Of a stretch of DNA of 19,621 nucleotides, positions 16,289 through 19,621 are shown piece after piece. The position numbers and the translations under genes were made by a program. A model generated the notes under the pieces. That model saw nothing but the letters and a program-made list of their open reading frames with translations, did no database searches and was not told the DNA's origin. Position 1 is the first letter of the stretch, and the number at the start of each line of letters is the position of its first letter. Source of the DNA: an uncultured Treponema sp. (lineage in GTDB: Bacteria > Spirochaetota > Spirochaetia > Treponematales > Treponemataceae); assembly GCA_937892225.1 (NCBI GenBank), contig CALAUH010000204.1:1-19621 (forward strand). The letters are read 5' to 3'.

Positions 16289-16329
16289 AAGGCAGTCAAT
16301 GGATTTTTTCCACTGACTGCCTTTTTTTT
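16289..16329 (+). terminator. Intrinsic terminator between portal and protease genes
   Basis: AAGGCAGTCA (16289-16298) pairs with TGACTGCCTT (16314-16323). The stem extends inward by ATGG/CCAC with one mismatch, the loop is T-rich, and a run of eight Ts follows (16322-16329). It ends 30 bases upstream of the next ATG, and no promoter lies between. Confidence 0.92.
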
Positions 16330-16359
16330 GTTTAAATTTTTTTCTTTTGGAGAAAAAGA

Positions 16360-17823
16360 ATGGTCAATTATGACGGAGAAAATGAAGTTTCTGATGTGTT
16401 CCTGAGTGTCGCTATCAATAAAGCAATGCCAGGTGAATCGGATGCAGAAGGTAATTACATCTTTGAAGTCGAAGCAAGTAACGAAAACCTTGATCTTCAG
16501 AATCAGTATGTTCAGCAAAAGGCTCTTACTGGTTCACAAGAATACTTCCTTACAAACGGTGTTATTTCTGATGATCACCAGCACAAGACAAGGGATGAGA
16601 ATGGCAACGTTGAAACCCACAAAGACAAGATTATTGGAGAACCTTTGAAGGTCTGGACTGACGGTTCAAAGACATTTGTAAAGGGAAAACTTTACGGAAA
16701 TAACAAGTATGCGAAGGATTACATCAATCTTCTTAAAGCCGGAAGTACAAGAGTTCATGCATCAGTAGGCGGAATCATGCCTAAAGTAAGAAAGAATGCT
16801 GATGGAACGGAAACAGTTACAAGCTTTATGTGGAATGACCTTGCTTTGACTTGTTCTCCTGTCAACTGGACCGTTGGAAGTGCGAAGTTTGCAAAGTCCA
16901 TGACAAATGTTGATTTCTGTAAGGCACTTACAGCCGGAAGTGGTACTGATGCTTCTTTGTTTGAAGGTGGCAGGGCAATGCAGAAGGAAGAAGTTGAAGA
17001 TGGTGTCACAGATATCCTTGAAATGCCAACAATAAAGAAATCTGATGAAGATGTTATCCGTGAACTTGTTGCTGCAATGGCAGAAGAAGAAATGGATGAT
17101 GAAGAATCATTGGTGACATGGCTCATTGACCGTGGATTTTCGGAATCAAAAGCTCGTACTGCGGTGCGAGAGATAATAAATGAAGGGGAGAAGAAAATGG
17201 CTAAAGGCTTTTTGAATTCTGTAACTTCCATTCTTAAGTCAAAGGACTGCAAGAAGAGTGAAGATTACGACAAGTCTGAAGTAGATTCTGAAGAAGAAAA
17301 GGGTGCTTCACTCTTTAACGATGAAGATGATACTGATGATGAAAAGGATGATGATGAAGATGTTAAGAAATCTTATGAAGATGATATTTCTTACGATTCA
17401 TCAGACGATGATGAATGGATTGATGCTTCAGTTGTTATCAAGTCGTTCAAGGATGAAATCGATGCTCAGGCTGACATCATCAAGTCGCAGAGAGAAGAAA
17501 TTGATGAACTTCGCAAGTCTGTTCTTGAGTGTGCAAACGCAATCGCTGAGATCGGAGAAACTCCTGATGCAAGATCAACGGTAATGCAGAAGTCGGTAGG
17601 TGGTGCAGTGGCAGCAGCTGTTGCAGGAGAGATTTCTCAGGCTGATTTTGACCTGTTCAAGAAGTCTCTTGAAAACAGTTTCAAGAACTCGGACAAGACA
17701 ATGGCAGATGTACAGAAGTCTCAGCGTTTGAATTCAGCTTTCCAGAGAAAGATGGCTGGTGGAGCAATTTCAAAATCTGAATGGATGGAAATTTGTGACA
17801 TCGTTCACAAGTATGGAAAATAA
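16360..17823 (+). CDS. Prohead protease fused to scaffold protein
   Basis: A 487-residue protein with TTTGGAG before the ATG. Residues 1 to about 175 are a prohead maturation protease of the HK97/S78 type: candidate catalytic His73 in SDDHQHK and Ser135 in VHASVGGIMP, followed by the strand FMWNDLALTCSPVNW. Residues 188-220 repeat the N-terminal part of the capsid protein (KALTAG, DASL and EGGRA in the same order). Residues 280-487 are a very acidic, coiled-coil-prone scaffold (DDTDDEKDDDED, then DIIKSQREEIDELRKS). An internal ATG at 17197 with its own ribosome binding site would make this part alone. The fusion of protease with scaffold is known from lambda C/Nu3. The protease part is normal length; the whole is longer because of the scaffold. 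Confidence 0.88.
   Translation: MVNYDGENEVSDVFLSVAINKAMPGESDAEGNYIFEVEASNENLDLQNQYVQQKALTGSQEYFLTNGVISDDHQHKTRDENGNVETHKDKIIGEPLKVWTDGSKTFVKGKLYGNNKYAKDYINLLKAGSTRVHASVGGIMPKVRKNADGTETVTSFMWNDLALTCSPVNWTVGSAKFAKSMTNVDFCKALTAGSGTDASLFEGGRAMQKEEVEDGVTDILEMPTIKKSDEDVIRELVAAMAEEEMDDEESLVTWLIDRGFSESKARTAVREIINEGEKKMAKGFLNSVTSILKSKDCKKSEDYDKSEVDSEEEKGASLFNDEDDTDDEKDDDEDVKKSYEDDISYDSSDDDEWIDASVVIKSFKDEIDAQADIIKSQREEIDELRKSVLECANAIAEIGETPDARSTVMQKSVGGAVAAAVAGEISQADFDLFKKSLENSFKNSDKTMADVQKSQRLNSAFQRKMAGGAISKSEWMEICDIVHKYGK
17183..17190 (+). promoter_or_regulatory. Internal ribosome binding site for the nested scaffold start
   Basis: AAGGGGAG lies inside the protease-scaffold gene, six bases before an in-frame ATG at 17197. 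Its strength matches the best gene-start signals in the window. Confidence 0.65.
17197..17823 (+). CDS. Nested scaffold protein (internal start)
   Basis: An in-frame internal start in the protease gene. ATG 17197 (Met280 of the long protein) is preceded by AAGGGGAG at optimal spacing. The product would be 208 residues: a short amphipathic N-terminus (MAKGFLNSVTSILKS), an acidic block rich in Asp, Glu and Ser, a coiled coil (about residues 80-120), an Ala-rich stretch (VGGAVAAAVAGE) and a basic helical C-terminus ending in HKYGK, which may bind capsid protein. A separate scaffold in excess of the protease fusion is the lambda Nu3/C logic. No such protein has been shown here, so this is inferred from the ribosome binding site and domain boundary. 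Confidence 0.6.
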   Translation: MAKGFLNSVTSILKSKDCKKSEDYDKSEVDSEEEKGASLFNDEDDTDDEKDDDEDVKKSYEDDISYDSSDDDEWIDASVVIKSFKDEIDAQADIIKSQREEIDELRKSVLECANAIAEIGETPDARSTVMQKSVGGAVAAAVAGEISQADFDLFKKSLENSFKNSDKTMADVQKSQRLNSAFQRKMAGGAISKSEWMEICDIVHKYGK

Positions 17824-17846
17824 TCTTATAAGGAGAGATTAATATT

Positions 17847-19289
17847 ATGGCAAGCATTTTTGATAATGACGAATTTGCAGGTACTTCAACAGAAAATAAG
17901 GAGCTCGAAAAGGCTCTTACTGCTGGAGCAGGTGTAGATGCATCACTCTATGAGGGTGGTCGTGCATTGCAGCGTGAAGACTTGGAAGCAACTCTTACAA
18001 ATATTCTTGATGTTTCTCAGAATGACTGTAAGCTCTTCCATAAGCTCAACAAGGAAAAGATTGGTTCTACAGTTCACCAGTTCAACATCCGTACAGATGT
18101 AGGTGATGATGAATTCGGATTTATCGGTGAAGGTGAACGTGCTGTAGAAGGTGGACAGGAAATCAAGCGTAAGTTTGCAGAGACAAAGTACATCTCTACA
18201 AAGTATGCCGTAACACATCAGATGGCAATGACTGATGCAGGCAATGAAGCTCTCAACAGCGAAAAGGTTGCCGGTGTTACTCGTATCACTCGCCAGGTAG
18301 AACGCTCACTTTTCCACGGAGATTCTTCGGTAAATCCAAAGGCATTCGATGGTCTTGTTAAGATGATCCGTGATTCTTCAAAAGATACAGATGTTAAGGA
18401 AAAGCTCCGTTCAACACGTATCGATATCCGTGGTCTTGAAATCGGTGAAAAGTCTGCTGAAATTGATGCCGGTGAAGCATTGTTTGACGAACTCGCAGAA
18501 AAGGTATACACAAAGGGTGGAGACCTTAACAAGGCTTACTTCCCACCAATCCTTGCACAGCAGTTCAAGAGACTTTACAACGAAAAGCTCCGCTACCTTA
18601 CAGGTGATATACATACATCACTTACAGCACTTCCTGACATCACAACAGCAATCGGTTCTACACTCTCAATCAAGGGAGATGCCGGTGCAGACAAGATGTT
18701 CAAGGTTAAGGGTAAGGTTGTAGCTTCTGGTAATCAGGAACTTCGCCCATTTGCTCCAGCAACAGTTACAGCAAGTGCTGGAACAGATTCAAATTCACAG
18801 TTTGTTGCTGACGATGCAGGTGACTACATGTATGCAGTTCATGCCGTAAACTCTTACGGAATTTCTGCTGAAAAGGCAATTTCTTCTCCTGTAACAGTTG
18901 CAGCCGGTGCAAAGGTAACACTTGAAATCACTCCAGCATCTAACGGTCCAGTTGCAACAGGATTCATCATCACACGTTCCAAGAAAGATGGAACAGAAAT
19001 GATGGAAATGAAGCGTATCAAGGCAGCCGCTGAAGGTGAAACAACTTATGTTGACCTTAACGAAGATCTTCCTGGAACTGCTTCTATCATCCTTCTTTCT
19101 GACTACACTCAGGAAATGAAGCCTGTTCTCTCATTTGCTCAGCTTATGCCAATCAGTGCATTTGAACTCAAGCATGATTCAAGCCTTGCTCACCGTGGTG
19201 TTATCGCAATGTACGGTATGCCAATCATGAGAGCTCCAGCATTCAACGCTATCATCGATAACGTTGGTTACGCAGGCGGTCTTTACTAA
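17847..19289 (+). CDS. Major capsid protein with Ig/FnIII-like insertion
   Basis: A 480-residue protein with AGGAGAG nine bases before the ATG. Its start EKALTAGAGVDASLYEGGRA and LQREDLEATLTNIL is a conserved capsid N-arm pattern. The middle (ISTKYAVTHQMAMTDAG, then VERSLFHGDSSV and FDGLVKMI) and the end (AHRGVIAMYGMPIMRAPAF) match HK97-fold capsid proteins of phages with this gene order. Between about residues 298 and 410 lies a beta-rich Ig or fibronectin-III-like domain: APATVTASAG, then DDAGDYMYAVHAVNSYGIS and a following VTLEI strand. It may project from the capsid surface. No long N-terminal delta domain is present, consistent with a separate scaffold. Codon use is biased toward C-ending and CGT/CTC codons, as expected for a highly expressed gene. 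Confidence 0.88.
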   Translation: MASIFDNDEFAGTSTENKELEKALTAGAGVDASLYEGGRALQREDLEATLTNILDVSQNDCKLFHKLNKEKIGSTVHQFNIRTDVGDDEFGFIGEGERAVEGGQEIKRKFAETKYISTKYAVTHQMAMTDAGNEALNSEKVAGVTRITRQVERSLFHGDSSVNPKAFDGLVKMIRDSSKDTDVKEKLRSTRIDIRGLEIGEKSAEIDAGEALFDELAEKVYTKGGDLNKAYFPPILAQQFKRLYNEKLRYLTGDIHTSLTALPDITTAIGSTLSIKGDAGADKMFKVKGKVVASGNQELRPFAPATVTASAGTDSNSQFVADDAGDYMYAVHAVNSYGISAEKAISSPVTVAAGAKVTLEITPASNGPVATGFIITRSKKDGTEMMEMKRIKAAAEGETTYVDLNEDLPGTASIILLSDYTQEMKPVLSFAQLMPISAFELKHDSSLAHRGVIAMYGMPIMRAPAFNAIIDNVGYAGGLY

Positions 19290-19307
19290 TTGAAGGGGGT
19301 TGTTGAT

Positions 19308-19621
19308 ATGGCAAGAACATCAAAGAAAGAAGTACCAACAGCCGCTTTTGATGCGGTTGAAGAAAAGGCAGTAGAAACTGCTGCCGAAACTTCAACTGCC
19401 GAAACAACAGAAGTAAACGCTTCTGAAGATAAGGCAGAATCTCAGCCTAAGACAGAAAATCATTTCTATGATGATGAAACTGTTAAAATCAAGTCTGTAA
19501 AACGTGCCGGAAAGACAATCACTGCAAATACTGGAAAACCAATCCAGTTTGATTCCGATGGAATCGCAGAAGTTACAGGTCTTGAAGCTAAGTATCTTCT
19601 TACTGTTCCTGGATTTGAACT
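19308..19621 (+). CDS. Small head-region protein, 3' end missing
   Basis: The ATG at 19308 has AAGGGGG (19293-19299) upstream, and the frame is open to the window edge (104 codons seen). The first 50 residues are Ala/Glu/Thr-rich and likely disordered. The second part (FYDDETVKIKSVKRAGK, then GKPIQFDSDGIAEVTG and LEAKYLLTVPGFE) looks like a small beta-rich domain of the kind found in short phage head or connector proteins. I do not recognise the family. Position right after the capsid gene suggests a decoration or head-completion role. Confidence 0.65.
   Translation, partial: MARTSKKEVPTAAFDAVEEKAVETAAETSTAETTEVNASEDKAESQPKTENHFYDDETVKIKSVKRAGKTITANTGKPIQFDSDGIAEVTGLEAKYLLTVPGFE

Noticed and set aside
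16278..16316. A 12-codon leader peptide reading across the terminator stem before the protease gene
   Set aside because: It has no Shine-Dalgarno sequence and no run of regulatory codons; it probably occurs by chance.
1..19621. Alternative genetic code with a reassigned TAG
   Set aside because: TAG ends at least six genes at sensible places (4535, 5655, 11753, 12302, 14519, 16208), as TAA and TGA do elsewhere.
1..19621. tRNA genes, CRISPR arrays, insertion sequences or attachment sites
   Set aside because: I saw no cloverleaf-like segments, regular spaced repeats, transposase or integrase frames; gaps between genes are too short or already explained.

Overview
The window is one continuous late-gene (virion and lysis) stretch of a tailed bacteriophage with a contractile tail (myovirus morphology). 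Every supported gene is on the + strand, packed with short gaps or overlaps, and most have clear Shine-Dalgarno sequences. Direct landmarks are a tail sheath protein, tail tube, tail assembly chaperone, tape measure, portal, prohead protease-scaffold and an HK97-fold type major capsid protein. TAA, TAG and TGA all end genes, so the standard bacterial code is in use. The DNA is AT-rich. A nested inner/outer membrane spanin pair with a lipobox implies a diderm host, and strong GGAG-type ribosome binding sites argue against Bacteroidetes. A low-GC diderm such as a spirochaete (Treponema-like) would fit, but the host is an inference. No integrase, tRNA, CRISPR array or replication gene is visible.

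Layout: (1) 1-4535, four tail-fibre/receptor-binding type genes, the first cut by the window edge, interrupted by a free-standing HNH homing endonuclease with four NUMOD1-like repeats. (2) 4547-5655, a six-span membrane protein and the overlapping spanin pair. (3) 5659-6857, a zinc-ribbon-bearing structural protein whose start is out of frame with the rest by one base in a G-run. (4) 7009-8375, a membrane-anchored protein, a holin candidate and a cysteine-peptidase-like endolysin candidate. (5) 8387-14519, the tail module: terminator-like protein, small protein, sheath, tube, chaperone with an overlapping second frame, tape measure. (6) 14622 to the right edge, the head module: portal, protease-scaffold, major capsid protein and the start of one more gene. 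No gene-free stretch exceeds about 150 bases.

The genes form an assembly-and-lysis programme. Portal, scaffold and capsid build the procapsid and the protease matures it. Tube polymerises along the tape measure with chaperone help and is wrapped by sheath; fibres bind the host. Holin, endolysin and spanins release progeny. The order is unusual, with tail genes before head genes in the direction of transcription. The most interesting signals are: a 33-residue segment shared by the protease-scaffold protein and the capsid N-terminus; a scaffold gene nested in frame inside the protease gene with its own strong ribosome binding site; a concentration of Lys-Ser dipeptides in the scaffold part; and three intergenic gaps (before 7009, 14622 and 16360) that each hold a sigma70-like promoter followed, not preceded, by an intrinsic terminator, which suggests that downstream genes depend on read-through or antitermination.
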